Of a stretch of DNA of 64,000 nt, positions 1 to 8,692 are shown piece after piece. The translations under genes and the position numbers were made by a program. The stretch's first letter is position 1, and the number at the start of each line of letters is the position of its first letter. The DNA is from Flavobacterium sp. ov086 (GTDB taxonomy: Bacteria > Bacteroidota > Bacteroidia > Flavobacteriales > Flavobacteriaceae): positions 124,001-188,000 of the forward strand of contig NZ_FZNL01000005.1 of assembly GCF_900187965.1 (NCBI RefSeq). The letters are read 5' to 3'. The notes under the pieces were generated by a model that saw only the letters and a list, made by a program, of their open reading frames with translations, did not search any database and was not told the DNA's origin.

Positions 1-2
1 AA

Positions 3-644
3 AACGTAAGTGAATTTATTTTTTCAGTGCAGTTTGGTTCAGGTATCAACAGTAATACAGAGGGCAGCACTATGGTTCAACAGTTTTCGCCTTCGGGTGT
101 AATGAGTGGTGCCAAAGGACATAGCTTGCCTACAAAAGAACTATACAGCAAATACATTGTAGGGGATAAAAGAAAAGATAACTATGTTAAACTTTCCTCT
201 GCCGGTACGCCGTATAATAATAAACTAAAAAAACCTGTAGCACCAACACCTCCTGCTGATGGCGGAAGTAATACAGTGGTACTTCGCTATGCTGACGTGT
301 TATTGATGCAGGCTGAAATTGAAAACGAATTGGGTAATACACTCACAACGGCAAAACCAGCACTGGATAAAGTAAGAACCAGAGCCGGACTTGCTCCAAC
401 AACTGCCCTTACACAAGATGATTTGCGTGATGCCATTGAACTGGAAAGACGTTTAGAATTGATAGGAGAAGGGTATCGTTGGTTGGATTTACTAAGAACC
501 GGAAAGGCAATAAGCACTATGAATTCTTGGTTCATTTCTCAAAATAAACCTACCAGAGTAACTACTCAGTTCCTTTTAATGCCTATTCCGCAAAATCAAA
601 GAGATGCTGATCCTACCATAACACAAAATAAAGATTATCAATAG
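3..644 (+). CDS. SusD/RagB-family outer-membrane lipoprotein, C-terminal part (5' end outside window)
   Basis: The frame is open from the first bases of the window, so the N-terminus and lipobox lie upstream; the GTG at 27 is an internal valine, not a start. About 213 residues remain. Motifs YADVLLMQAE and ELIGEGYRWLDLLRTG followed by a C-terminal LLMPIPQNQ are hallmarks of the SusD C-terminal domain. SusD proteins form the lid of a SusC TonB-dependent transporter and bind the incoming nutrient at the cell surface. The partner SusC is presumably just upstream. The genes that follow (metallohydrolase, phosphodiesterase, phosphatase) suggest a phosphoester-type substrate, which is inference. 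Confidence 0.93.
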   Translation, partial: NVSEFIFSVQFGSGINSNTEGSTMVQQFSPSGVMSGAKGHSLPTKELYSKYIVGDKRKDNYVKLSSAGTPYNNKLKKPVAPTPPADGGSNTVVLRYADVLLMQAEIENELGNTLTTAKPALDKVRTRAGLAPTTALTQDDLRDAIELERRLELIGEGYRWLDLLRTGKAISTMNSWFISQNKPTRVTTQFLLMPIPQNQRDADPTITQNKDYQ

Positions 645-735
645 TAATAAGTAAACAATCGCCATAATTAAGCATCACAATTTGATACTGAAACATGGCG
701 ATTTTTATTTTTCTAAAAAACGAATTCATAAACAG

Positions 736-2010
736 ATGAAAAAGCTATCAATAACATTGTTCACTTTTTTTATTTACACTTTTGCAATAGCACAAGAAAA
801 TAATGACACGACCAGTATTCTTTGGAAAGAAGGTTACATGGACATACACCATATCAACACTGGTAGAGGTGTCTGTACTTTTTTTATATTGCCGGATGGA
901 ACAACCATGATGGTTGATGCCGGAGATATGGACGATACCTATTATGCAGGACCTGATTCCAGAAGCTGGCCCTTGACGGTAACACCTGCCTATCCTGATA
1001 CGAGTAAAAATTCAGGCGAGTGGATTGTTGATTATATGAAACAGGTTTATCCGCAGGTTAAACAAATTGATTATGCTCTTATTACCCATTTTCACACAGA
1101 TCATATGGGAGTCATTCGCTCGGATAGCAAAACAGCTCTGCAAGGCGGATACAAACTTACAGGAATTACTCAGGTTGGTGATTTAGTTCCTATCAAAAAA
1201 TTGATTGACCGTAGTGCTCCTGACTACAATTTTCCGCTTGATTTAAATAAATATTATACCGAACAAAACAGCATTTTCCTTAATTATCAAAAATTTATTG
1301 CAGAAAATAAAAAAAAGGGTTTGAAAGCAGAAGGTCTTAGCGTGGGAAATTCGGATCAATTGGTACTTATCAAAAACAAAAAAAAATATCCGGATTTTCG
1401 CATAACCGGAGTGAAGAGCAGCGGTACAATCTGGACAGGTGTTGGTAATCAAACACAACAATACATTTTGGCTGACAGCATCGTTAAAAAAGGGAAATTC
1501 AACGAAAATCCTTTGAGTCTTGCCATAAAACTTAGTTACGGGAAATTTGATTACTTCACCGGTGGAGATAACACCGGATTGCAAGGCTATGGTTTACCCA
1601 AGTGGTTTGACACAGAAACTCCCATGGCAAAAGCCGTAGGCAAAGTAGAAGTAACAACCTTGGATCATCATGGTAATCGTGATGGTACCAACGAAAATTT
1701 TCTTTCGTATTTGCAGCCGCAGGTTGTGGTAGAGCAAACCTGGTGCAGCGACCATCCCGGTCAGGAAGTAATGCACAGGCTTTTATCAGACCATATTTAC
1801 AAAGGGGAAAAAAACATCTTTGCGACCAATATTCAGGAAGTAACCAAGCACACATTAGGCTATTGGTTTACCAAAGGATATAAAAGTATGTTTGGACACG
1901 TAATTGTTCGGGTTTTACCAGGAGGCAATTCGTTTTATGTTCTCATTGCCGAGACAGTAAACGGTAAGATTCAAATAAAAAAATCATTCGGACCCTATAA
2001 TTCTAATTAA
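736..2010 (+). CDS. Exported metallo-beta-lactamase-fold hydrolase (ComEC/Rec2-like)
   Basis: The open frame extends up to a TTG at 682, but ATG 736 begins a clear signal peptide (MKKLSITLFTFFIYTFAIAQ) and is the better start, giving 424 residues. The zinc motif HFHTDH lies at about residues 118-123 and a later GGDN and TLDHHGN supply further likely metal ligands, as in the metallo-beta-lactamase superfamily. The long N-terminal stretch with MDIHHINTGRG..CTFFILPDG resembles the exported ComEC-like single-domain hydrolases. The protein should act in the periplasm or outside the cell. It lies 19 nt before a glycerophosphodiesterase and after a SusD gene, so a phosphodiesterase-type activity is plausible but unproven. 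Confidence 0.82.
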   Translation: MKKLSITLFTFFIYTFAIAQENNDTTSILWKEGYMDIHHINTGRGVCTFFILPDGTTMMVDAGDMDDTYYAGPDSRSWPLTVTPAYPDTSKNSGEWIVDYMKQVYPQVKQIDYALITHFHTDHMGVIRSDSKTALQGGYKLTGITQVGDLVPIKKLIDRSAPDYNFPLDLNKYYTEQNSIFLNYQKFIAENKKKGLKAEGLSVGNSDQLVLIKNKKKYPDFRITGVKSSGTIWTGVGNQTQQYILADSIVKKGKFNENPLSLAIKLSYGKFDYFTGGDNTGLQGYGLPKWFDTETPMAKAVGKVEVTTLDHHGNRDGTNENFLSYLQPQVVVEQTWCSDHPGQEVMHRLLSDHIYKGEKNIFATNIQEVTKHTLGYWFTKGYKSMFGHVIVRVLPGGNSFYVLIAETVNGKIQIKKSFGPYNSN

Positions 2011-2029
2011 TTTTAAAACAGAAAATAAT

Positions 2030-2962
2030 ATGTCTAATAAGTATTTAGCCGTTGTTCTTTTAACAACAACTCTTTTCTGTTATCAGGCAGAGGCTCAAAA
2101 AAAAGTAAAAGGAAATTCAGTTTCGCCCCAACAGAAACTAGAGCAATTGTTTAATCCAAAAAGTAACGAAATATTAGTTACGGCTCACCGAGGTGATTGG
2201 AGAAACGCTCCTGAAAATTCTTTATTGGCATTAAAATATTGCATCGATATGGGTGCTGATATTATGGAATTGGATTTGAAAAGAACCAAAGACGGTCAGC
2301 TAATTGTAATGCACGACAGAACCATAGACCGTACCACAAACGGCAAAGGAAAACCGGAAGATTACACGTTGGAGGAAATTCAAAAATTTAAGCTTAAAAA
2401 TGGTTTGGGCAGACCTACTTCACATCAAATCCCTACATTTGAAGAAATGCTTATTACCGCAAAAGGCAAAATATTGATTGACGTAGATAAAGGTTATGAA
2501 TATTTTGATGAGGTCGTAGCTCTCATCAAAAAACATAATATGTTCGATCAGACAATTATCAATATAGACGATAATACCAATTTTGAGAGTGTAGAATCTA
2601 AATATGGAAAAGTAGATCCAGCAGCAGTATTAATGCCGATTATTCGGTATACAGACAGTCATGCCGACGAGATTGTAAAGAGCTATATGAGACATCAAAA
2701 AACAGTTTTTCAGCCTGTTTTTGATACTGATACAATCAAAACAATTAATGATTTACCAGTATTGAAAAAGAAAGGTTATGGTGTTTGGATTAACAGTCTT
2801 TGGGCATCTTTAAATGGTGGTCACGATGATGATACTGCGGTGGATGAGAACAAACCTGATGAATCCTGGGGATGGATAATAAAAAAAGGAGCCAATGTAA
2901 TTCAAACTGATAGACCAAAAGAATTACTGGAATATTTGAAAAGTAAAAAATTGCATCAATAA
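2030..2962 (+). CDS. Exported glycerophosphodiester phosphodiesterase family protein
   Basis: 310 residues with signal peptide ending YQAEAQ. The GDPD signature is clear: TAHRGDWRNAPENS (His at about residue 53), MGADIMELDLKRTKDG, and VMHDRTIDRTTNG (second catalytic His at about residue 95). The C-terminal GANVIQTDRPKELLEYL matches the family barrel end. Enzymes of this family cleave glycerophosphodiesters to glycerol-3-phosphate and an alcohol; the exported location fits scavenging of phospholipid breakdown products. Start ATG 2030 follows the previous stop by 19 nt, so the two are probably co-transcribed. The substrate is not readable from sequence. Confidence 0.9.
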   Translation: MSNKYLAVVLLTTTLFCYQAEAQKKVKGNSVSPQQKLEQLFNPKSNEILVTAHRGDWRNAPENSLLALKYCIDMGADIMELDLKRTKDGQLIVMHDRTIDRTTNGKGKPEDYTLEEIQKFKLKNGLGRPTSHQIPTFEEMLITAKGKILIDVDKGYEYFDEVVALIKKHNMFDQTIINIDDNTNFESVESKYGKVDPAAVLMPIIRYTDSHADEIVKSYMRHQKTVFQPVFDTDTIKTINDLPVLKKKGYGVWINSLWASLNGGHDDDTAVDENKPDESWGWIIKKGANVIQTDRPKELLEYLKSKKLHQ

Positions 2963-3142
2963 CAAGGAGAAACTGCTTTTTTAAACGAGTAAATTATATA
3001 TAATCAAAAGTTGTAGAAAGCTTTTGATAACCTTGGAAATTTTAATCCAAATGTGCTATAAAATTTAGAGACAGGTCTAAGAGAAGAAACAGGTATCTAA
3101 AGTCTTTTATCTTAATTTGTTACAATAGTTTTATAATGATGA

Positions 3143-3170
3143 TTGTTAGATTAAGAAACAGTTATGTTTA
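3143..3170 (+). promoter_or_regulatory. Possible Bacteroidota promoter upstream of the alkaline phosphatase gene
   Basis: TTG at 3143-3145, a 17-nt spacer and TATGTTTA at 3163-3170 resemble the Bacteroidota TTG/TAnnTTTG promoter with one mismatch in the last base. It sits 68 nt before the phosphatase start in a 275-nt gap. I saw no Pho-box-like direct repeat that I would defend. Confidence 0.3.
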
Positions 3171-3237
3171 GGGTACTACCCTGACAGTGATCTTAATTTA
3201 TTGATTATTTTTGAAACACTTATAAATAACACAAATA

Positions 3238-4653
3238 ATGAACAGAAGAAAGTTCTTTAAAAATGGCTCTTTATTTACAATCGGCGCAGTAGTGATGAAT
3301 CCTTTGCAGGGTTCGGCCAATATTTTAGATTTAGAATCAGCTAATAAAAATAAGAAGGCAAAAAATATTATTTTATTGGTTAGTGACGGGATGAGCACGG
3401 GAACATTAAACATGGCCGATTTGTTTTTGAACAGAAAAACGGGTAAAGGCTCTAACTGGATACAATTATATAAAGACAATAAGGTGTCAAGAGCTTTAAT
3501 GGATACCGCATCTGCGAGTTCCATAGTAACAGATTCATCGGCAGCCAGCTCTTCTTGGGGAGGAGGTTTTAGAGTAGATAATGGGGTTCTAAATATTAGC
3601 CCGCAAGGAGAACCGCATTTGCCGATTTGGCAGAAATTTAAAAAGGCAGGGAAAATGGCCGGTTGTGTCACGACCGTTCCCATAACGCATGCCACTCCGG
3701 CTGGTTTTTGTGTCAACAGCAAAAGTAGAAATGCTCAGGATGATATCGCTGAACAATATTTAGATCTTGGCTTTGATGTTATGATGGGAGGCGGCGCAAA
3801 CTATTTTAGTTCAGAATTAAGGAAAGATAAAAAAGACATGTTCGCAGCTTTTAGTTCGAAAGGATATCAGGTTGTAAAAACGCGATCTGAAATGGAGGCT
3901 GCTTCAAGTTCGCAACCTATTTTGGGAGTGTTTGCTGATGATGGACTTCCGTACTATGTGGATAGAAATAGTGATGAAAATTTAAAGAAAGCTATTCCGA
4001 GCCTTGGTGAAATGGCCCAAAAAGCAATTGACAGAATGAAAAATCATAAAAGTGGTTTTGTTTTACAAATTGAAAGCGGAAAAGTAGATTGGGCAGCGCA
4101 TGCTAACGACATTTCGGGTTTGATAAACGACCAGATTGAGTTTGATGAAGCAGTAAAAGTAGCAATAGATTTTGCAGAGAAAGACAAAGAAACTTTAGTT
4201 ATTATCACGACAGATCACGGAAATGCAAATCCCGGAATAATTTATGGGAAATACGCTAATGATAATTTTGATAGCATTCAGCATTATACCCAAACCAATG
4301 AGTGGATTTTGAATCAAATAAAGACAGATACTTCAGTTTCCCAAGTAAAGGAAATTATCGAAAAATCAAATGGACACTCCGTTTCAGATGAAGACGCAAA
4401 AACAGTCTTGGGGTATTATGATGGGTTGCATAAAGAAGACGGTTTGTATAATTACAAAAAACTGCCTTACAAAGCTTTTGCAGAAATGCAAGGGAAAATA
4501 AATTCTGTCGGATGGATCAGCATGGATCATTCTGCGGATTATGTTGAATTGGCAATGTTTGGTCCGGGAAGCGAACTTTTAAAACCTTTCGTAAAAAATA
4601 CAGATTTGCATTATTTAATGCTGAAGGCGGCAGAAGTTGAAAATAAGTTTTAA
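3238..4653 (+). CDS. Alkaline phosphatase (PhoA superfamily), twin-arginine-like leader
   Basis: 471 residues. The N-terminus MNRRKFFKNGSL is a twin-arginine-like export signal. The metal and nucleophile region reads ILLVSDGMSTG (first Asp ligand) and then IVTDSSAASSSWGGG, where the TDSSA serine corresponds to the phosphorylated Ser of alkaline phosphatases. QIESGKVDWAAHAND and IITTDHGNANPG carry the remaining Asp, Glu and His metal ligands. The enzyme hydrolyses phosphomonoesters outside the cytoplasm. It follows the phosphodiesterase by 275 nt and would complete release of phosphate from diesters. A terminator hairpin lies 116 nt downstream. Confidence 0.93.
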   Translation: MNRRKFFKNGSLFTIGAVVMNPLQGSANILDLESANKNKKAKNIILLVSDGMSTGTLNMADLFLNRKTGKGSNWIQLYKDNKVSRALMDTASASSIVTDSSAASSSWGGGFRVDNGVLNISPQGEPHLPIWQKFKKAGKMAGCVTTVPITHATPAGFCVNSKSRNAQDDIAEQYLDLGFDVMMGGGANYFSSELRKDKKDMFAAFSSKGYQVVKTRSEMEAASSSQPILGVFADDGLPYYVDRNSDENLKKAIPSLGEMAQKAIDRMKNHKSGFVLQIESGKVDWAAHANDISGLINDQIEFDEAVKVAIDFAEKDKETLVIITTDHGNANPGIIYGKYANDNFDSIQHYTQTNEWILNQIKTDTSVSQVKEIIEKSNGHSVSDEDAKTVLGYYDGLHKEDGLYNYKKLPYKAFAEMQGKINSVGWISMDHSADYVELAMFGPGSELLKPFVKNTDLHYLMLKAAEVENKF

Positions 4654-4768
4654 ATAATTATAAAAAAAGACCTAATATATTGTGATTTTTTCAAAAGTTT
4701 AAAGCCTTTAGACTCTTCCGGTTAAGTTGAATTGGAGAAGAAAGTATTTTCATTACAATTTTCGCTGT

Positions 4769-4799
4769 CAACTTCCCATTAAAATTCATTGGGAAGTTG
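4769..4799 (+). terminator. Rho-independent terminator after the alkaline phosphatase gene
   Basis: Perfect 10-bp stem CAACTTCCCA (4769-4778) and TGGGAAGTTG (4790-4799), followed about 6 nt later by a T-run (4806-4812). Confidence 0.7.
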
Positions 4800-4861
4800 T
4801 GGACGTTTTTTTGAATACTTAACATACGTAAGGTTTTTTTGTGTTAGCCGTAAATAGCAAA

Positions 4862-4901
4862 AGGCGAGATACTTAACCATTTTAATGGAAGTATCTCGCC
4901 T
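4862..4901. terminator. Long hairpin between convergent transcripts
   Basis: A perfect 13-bp stem (AGGCGAGATACTT at 4862-4874 with its complement at 4889-4901) encloses a second small CCATT/AATGG stem. It lies between the rightward phosphatase and the leftward hydrolase relic/flavodoxin block. It lacks a good T-run on either side, so it may terminate leftward transcripts or act as an RNA-stabilising hairpin. Confidence 0.5.
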
Positions 4902-5005
4902 ATGCGATATTAAATTTTGTGACAGGAACGGGACAAATTTCTATAAAGTTTATGGAAGATTTTTTGATCTAACTCAAACTCCTCCATTTTTAATCTCTAA
5001 TTTTT

Positions 5006-5219
5006 TTAAATGCAAATTTCAACTCTTGCTGTAGGGTCTTCTAAATAACGGGGAAGTCCCTCGCTTTCGCCTTGATACGAAGCATCGAAAGTTAAAGCAA
5101 TAAATCCATTCTCGGCTAATTTTGATGCATAATGCCCAATTGTTTGTTCTTTAACTCCGCCGGCCGGATGTATGCATATTATAAGGTTATTTTTTTCATT
5201 GGTTAGTTTTAAAGGATTA
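5006..5219 (-). pseudogene. Truncated alpha/beta-hydrolase (internal fragment)
   Basis: The reading frame from about 5219 down to the stop at 5006 encodes a well-preserved internal piece of a dienelactone-hydrolase-like alpha/beta-hydrolase: IICIHPAGGVKEQTIGHYA, then AFDASYQGESEG-like residues and LPRYLEDPTARVE. It lacks the N-terminal strand region and everything after RVE, including the catalytic Ser elbow, Asp and His, so it cannot be active. The open frame runs upstream to 5323, but that part overlaps the flavodoxin gene and has no hydrolase similarity. Position directly after the flavodoxin stop suggests a former fifth gene of that operon lost by deletion. Confidence 0.7.
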
Positions 5220-5789
5220 TTAGCGTAACTGATTAATTGTAAAATCGGTAATTCTTTTGCCAAATACTTCTCCAGAGAATAAATCGTCCTTTGTAATAGG
5301 TGATGTCGTATTTTGTTCGGCAAAAGCCATAGCGCCTATCCACGTTCCCAGGCGATTTACCCCATTTGACTGTGAAGGCATTTCTCCTGTTCCCAACCAA
5401 ATCATTCCATGCTGCATTGCGAAGGCTTGTAAATACTGTAAAGTGATTACTTTGTCTCCGCTTGGTGTTCCTGATACCGTAAATCCTGCTGCAATTTTAT
5501 TTTTCCATTTTTGCTGTGACCAGCTTCCAATAGTTGCATCGGCAAATGCTTTAAATTGTGCGGCACATCCAGCCATATAAGTGGGGGTTCCAAATATGAT
5601 AGTATCACTTGCATCTAATTGACTTATGACCGCATCATTTTTATAGCGCCCCTTTGTGATATCATTTTCATCTATTGAAATAATATTTAGGGAAGCTTCT
5701 TGCACTGACGAAACCCCTTTGCCAATTGATTCAGCAAATTTTGCCGTGCTACCCGAACCAGAAAAATATATAATGGTTATTTTTTTCAT
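5220..5789 (-). CDS. Flavodoxin-like quinone reductase/FMN reductase (WrbA-type fold)
   Basis: The open frame begins at 5876, but the family N-terminus MKKITIIYFSGSGSTAKFAE starts at 5789, giving 189 residues; the upstream part overlaps the SDR gene. The FSGSGSTAKFA loop binds FMN phosphate, and IIFGTPTYMAGCAAQFKAF is the typical flavodoxin/NAD(P)H:quinone oxidoreductase second loop. Such proteins reduce quinones or small electrophiles by two electrons in the cytoplasm. It is the fourth gene after YciI-like, DJ-1 and SDR genes, 10 nt downstream of the SDR stop, so operon expression is likely. Confidence 0.82.
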   Translation of the reverse strand: MKKITIIYFSGSGSTAKFAESIGKGVSSVQEASLNIISIDENDITKGRYKNDAVISQLDASDTIIFGTPTYMAGCAAQFKAFADATIGSWSQQKWKNKIAAGFTVSGTPSGDKVITLQYLQAFAMQHGMIWLGTGEMPSQSNGVNRLGTWIGAMAFAEQNTTSPITKDDLFSGEVFGKRITDFTINQLR

Positions 5790-5799
5790 TTTTTGGGGT

Positions 5800-6537
5800 T
5801 TAATATTCCTGACGTGTAGGTCTAAACAGAATTTCATTAATATCAACTTCTTTGGGCTGACTGATCGCAAATTCAACTACGCGCGCAAAAGAATCTGCCG
5901 GAATGGCCACAGCCTGATAGAATTGTTTGGTTGATTCATCCGGAATACCACTTGCACTTGGCAATTCGGTATCGATAACTCCCGGAGAAATAATAGTCGT
6001 TCTGATATTGAAATCTTTAGCTTCCATTCTTAAACCTTCAGAAATGGCTCTTACAGCTGTTTTAGTCGCAGAATAAATTCCTGATCCTTTGCCAATTTTG
6101 TGTGCCGCAACCGAAGACACATTAATAATATGCCCGGATTTCTGCTCCTTAAAATAAGGCAGTACCGCCGCAATACCATTCAAAACCCCATTTATGTTCA
6201 CGTTAATAACCTGATTCCATGTTGTTACATCACAATCCATTATTGGTGTTGAGGGCATGATTCCGGCATTATTAAGCAGTACATCTATTCTTCCGAATTT
6301 ATTTACGGCCGCTTGCATCAAAGTTTGCATCTGTGTAAAATCGGTGACATCGGTTTGTACAGCAAGAGCTTTTTTTTCATTTTTAGAAAACTCCTCTACA
6401 AGTGCATCAATACGCTCTAAACGTCTTGCTGCTAATACAAGAATGGCTCCTTTTGCAGATAATGCTTTTGCAGAAGCTTCGCCTAATCCGCTGCTAGCAC
6501 CTGTAATTACAATTACTTTGTTTTCGATATTATTCAT
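5800..6537 (-). CDS. Short-chain dehydrogenase/reductase
   Basis: 245 residues of the classical SDR class. The Rossmann motif [16 protein letters not shown] lies at residues about 11-26, [12 protein letters not shown] follows, and the catalytic Ser/Tyr/Lys set appears as INVSSVA and [10 protein letters not shown]. The tail [11 protein letters not shown] and family-like [14 protein letters not shown] resemble the YdfG/clavaldehyde-dehydrogenase-like group. It would catalyse NAD(P)-dependent carbonyl reduction in the cytoplasm; the substrate is unknown. It lies 10 nt from the DJ-1 gene upstream and 10 nt from the flavodoxin gene downstream. Confidence 0.88.
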   Translation of the reverse strand: MNNIENKVIVITGASSGLGEASAKALSAKGAILVLAARRLERIDALVEEFSKNEKKALAVQTDVTDFTQMQTLMQAAVNKFGRIDVLLNNAGIMPSTPIMDCDVTTWNQVINVNINGVLNGIAAVLPYFKEQKSGHIINVSSVAAHKIGKGSGIYSATKTAVRAISEGLRMEAKDFNIRTTIISPGVIDTELPSASGIPDESTKQFYQAVAIPADSFARVVEFAISQPKEVDINEILFRPTRQEY

Positions 6538-6547
6538 TGTAAACCGT

Positions 6548-7225
6548 TTATTTGTTTAACAATAATTTAGACAATGCTTTACCAACACTAGCAGCAGACT
6601 GCGGATTTTGACCTGTAATTAAACGACCATCAACAACGGTATTATCACTCCAGTTTGGCGCTTCCTGATGAAAGGCTCCTTTAATTTTTAAGGCATCGGC
6701 TAATAAAAAAGGAACTACATGCGTAGATTGTACTTCTTCCTCTTCATCGTTTGTAAATGCCGCTACTTTTTTCCCGTTAATTAAATATGAACCATCGCTT
6801 AGTGTAGCATTTACAAGTGCTGCTGGGCCATGGCATACTGCTGACACAATCTTGCCATTTTCATAAATTTCGCGAATCGCTTTTATAACAGCTGGTGTAT
6901 CTGGAAAATCCCACATTGTTCCGTGCCCGCCTGCAAAAAATATCGCATCGTATTGTTTTATATTTACCTCCTCTAATTTCAGGGTGTTTTCAATTTTATT
7001 CCTAAAATTGTTATCTTCCCAGTATCTAGCAATAACAGGATCGCTGAAATCTTCTAATCCGTCAAGCGGAGCTGCTCCTCCTTTTATAGAAGCAATATCT
7101 ACCTGAATGCCATCATTTTCCAAAACTTCTAACGGATGGGTAACTTCTGCTAAATTAAATCCGGTTGGAAGTTTTGTTTCTCCCTTTTCATTACAACTTG
7201 TAACTACAAATAATACTTTTTTCAT
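6548..7225 (-). CDS. DJ-1/PfpI family protein (Hsp31-like glyoxalase III/chaperone group)
   Basis: 225 residues. The nucleophile elbow [15 protein letters not shown] places Cys131-His132, and [14 protein letters not shown] is the conserved glycine loop seen in Hsp31/HchA-like type 1 glutamine amidotransferase-fold proteins. Family members detoxify methylglyoxal or act as stress chaperones. Its stop is 10 nt before the SDR start, and its ATG lies 2 nt after the upstream YciI-like gene stop, so the four genes 7485 to 5220 are almost certainly one operon. Confidence 0.88.
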   Translation of the reverse strand: MKKVLFVVTSCNEKGETKLPTGFNLAEVTHPLEVLENDGIQVDIASIKGGAAPLDGLEDFSDPVIARYWEDNNFRNKIENTLKLEEVNIKQYDAIFFAGGHGTMWDFPDTPAVIKAIREIYENGKIVSAVCHGPAALVNATLSDGSYLINGKKVAAFTNDEEEEVQSTHVVPFLLADALKIKGAFHQEAPNWSDNTVVDGRLITGQNPQSAASVGKALSKLLLNK

Positions 7226-7227
7226 GA

Positions 7228-7485
7228 TTAAAATTGTTGGTTTAATAGCGTGTATTCTATTTTTTCAAAATATTTGTAAAGAGGGAATCGGGCAAGCAGT
7301 TTCTGTACTTTATCCTGATCTGTCTCATTAAAAACAAGAACAGCACCACCCATAGCATCTTTAATAAAAAGATGTGCTAAAACCCCTTCTTCTTTCAAGG
7401 CTGCCACAACAGCGAATTCCTGAGGTAAAATCTCTTCAATGTTTTCGACTTTGCCTAAAACAGTGTTTACTAGTATTGTATTCAT
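7228..7485 (-). CDS. Small YciI/muconolactone-isomerase-like protein
   Basis: 85 residues, first gene of the tight leftward operon with DJ-1, SDR and flavodoxin. It has the beta-alpha-beta pattern of dimeric ferredoxin-like proteins, with MGGAVLVFNETDQDKVQKLL near the middle and a C-terminal FPLYKYFEKIEYTLL that resembles YciI or muconolactone delta-isomerase relatives. No catalytic residues can be assigned with confidence. The 143-nt gap upstream probably contains the operon promoter. Confidence 0.6.
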   Translation of the reverse strand: MNTILVNTVLGKVENIEEILPQEFAVVAALKEEGVLAHLFIKDAMGGAVLVFNETDQDKVQKLLARFPLYKYFEKIEYTLLNQQF

Positions 7486-7628
7486 ATTTTTCTTATTAAG
7501 TTATACAGCAAAATTATAATGCATTAGAGGTAATTTGTTAAGAAGATTTATACCGATATTTATGAATTTCAAACCATTTTAGCTCTGAAATGAAAGTATT
7601 TCAAACTAAAATAGTTAATGTAGTAGTG

Positions 7629-8654
7629 TTAGAGATGAAAAAGGCTCTCTGCGTTTTTGTATCCAATTTTTTCTTTATCCTCATTTGATATAGAGACATT
7701 TTCCAGAAAGCTTTTTGTATTTTTATCAATCAAAAATGGATAATCACCAGAATACAAGATCCGGTCTGATCCGACTTGTGAAATGGCAAATTGTAATTGT
7801 GCTTCAGAAAAAAGCCCACTTGGGGTGATGTAGATACTACTTTTATAATATTCAGAAATTTTTCGATCTAATTTTAAAGTTTTACCAAGCTGATCATCTA
7901 AGCGATTTAAGTAAAAAGGAACCATCTCGCCCCAATGGCCAGATATAAGCTTAAGTGCAGGGAGCTTGTCGAAAATTCCTGAAATAATTAGTCTTATAAT
8001 TCCAATGCCGGAATCTAAATGCCATCCGTAACCTGCACCAGCAAACATTGCCCCTGCAATAGCTGGCCACTGATCACTTTGATAATAGGAACTTGCAATA
8101 TTTTCTGATATTGGGGCAGGATGCATGTAAAGAGGTATATTAAGATCCTGTGCTTTATAAAAAACAGGTAGAAATTCAGGATGATCAAAAAAACGTCCCT
8201 TATAAGTTCCTGAGAGCATAGCACCTTTTAGGCCTAATAAGTTTACTGACCTTTCCAGTTCTTCGCTTGCTGCTATAGGATCTGCCATGGGTAAGACTGC
8301 TAATCCGGAAAATCTATTTGGATATATTTTGATCAGCCGTGCTAATTCATTATTGGCCTGCTTACACAAATCTAATGCTAAAATTTTGTCTGTAATATTC
8401 TGCGGACTACCTGGCCCATATGAAAGTATCTGCATGTCTATACCGCTGTCATCCATAAACTTAATTCGGAGTGCTGCTATATCTTCTATTACATCGGTAT
8501 TAGGCAGGGCAATGGACATCAGTTCTTTTTGTACCTGGTTAGATGATGCGCTAGAAGTACTTTTTGAGGCATTAAACGCCAATACTTTTTGTGAAATTTC
8601 CTTAAGAGTAAAATGCTCTTCTGTAGTTATAATTTTTAAAGTTGAGTAAGACAT
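7629..8654 (-). CDS. Amidohydrolase-2 family protein (gamma-resorcylate decarboxylase/ACMSD-like)
   Basis: 341 residues. The N-terminal EEHF (Glu12, His14) replaces HxH as in gamma-resorcylate decarboxylase; a central region near LYMHPAPI supplies another His, SGHWGEMVPFYLNRLD the next, and ILYSGDYPF the metal-binding Asp. Relatives are metal-dependent decarboxylases or hydrolases of aromatic acids. The exact substrate cannot be read. It is 38 nt downstream of an AraC gene on the same strand and probably part of the same transcript as the CMD-ABM gene above it. Confidence 0.82.
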   Translation of the reverse strand: MSYSTLKIITTEEHFTLKEISQKVLAFNASKSTSSASSNQVQKELMSIALPNTDVIEDIAALRIKFMDDSGIDMQILSYGPGSPQNITDKILALDLCKQANNELARLIKIYPNRFSGLAVLPMADPIAASEELERSVNLLGLKGAMLSGTYKGRFFDHPEFLPVFYKAQDLNIPLYMHPAPISENIASSYYQSDQWPAIAGAMFAGAGYGWHLDSGIGIIRLIISGIFDKLPALKLISGHWGEMVPFYLNRLDDQLGKTLKLDRKISEYYKSSIYITPSGLFSEAQLQFAISQVGSDRILYSGDYPFLIDKNTKSFLENVSISNEDKEKIGYKNAESLFHL

Positions 8655-8692
8655 TTGATTCGATTTAAATTGTTTTAATTCAGTATTAAATA

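Noticed and set aside
682..735. Upstream start for the metallohydrolase at TTG 682
   Set aside because: It would bury the signal peptide 18 residues inside the protein; ATG 736 fits export.
5790..5876. Upstream start for the flavodoxin-like protein
   Set aside because: Extension overlaps the SDR gene and has no similarity to the family; MKKITIIYFSG at 5789 is the natural N-terminus.
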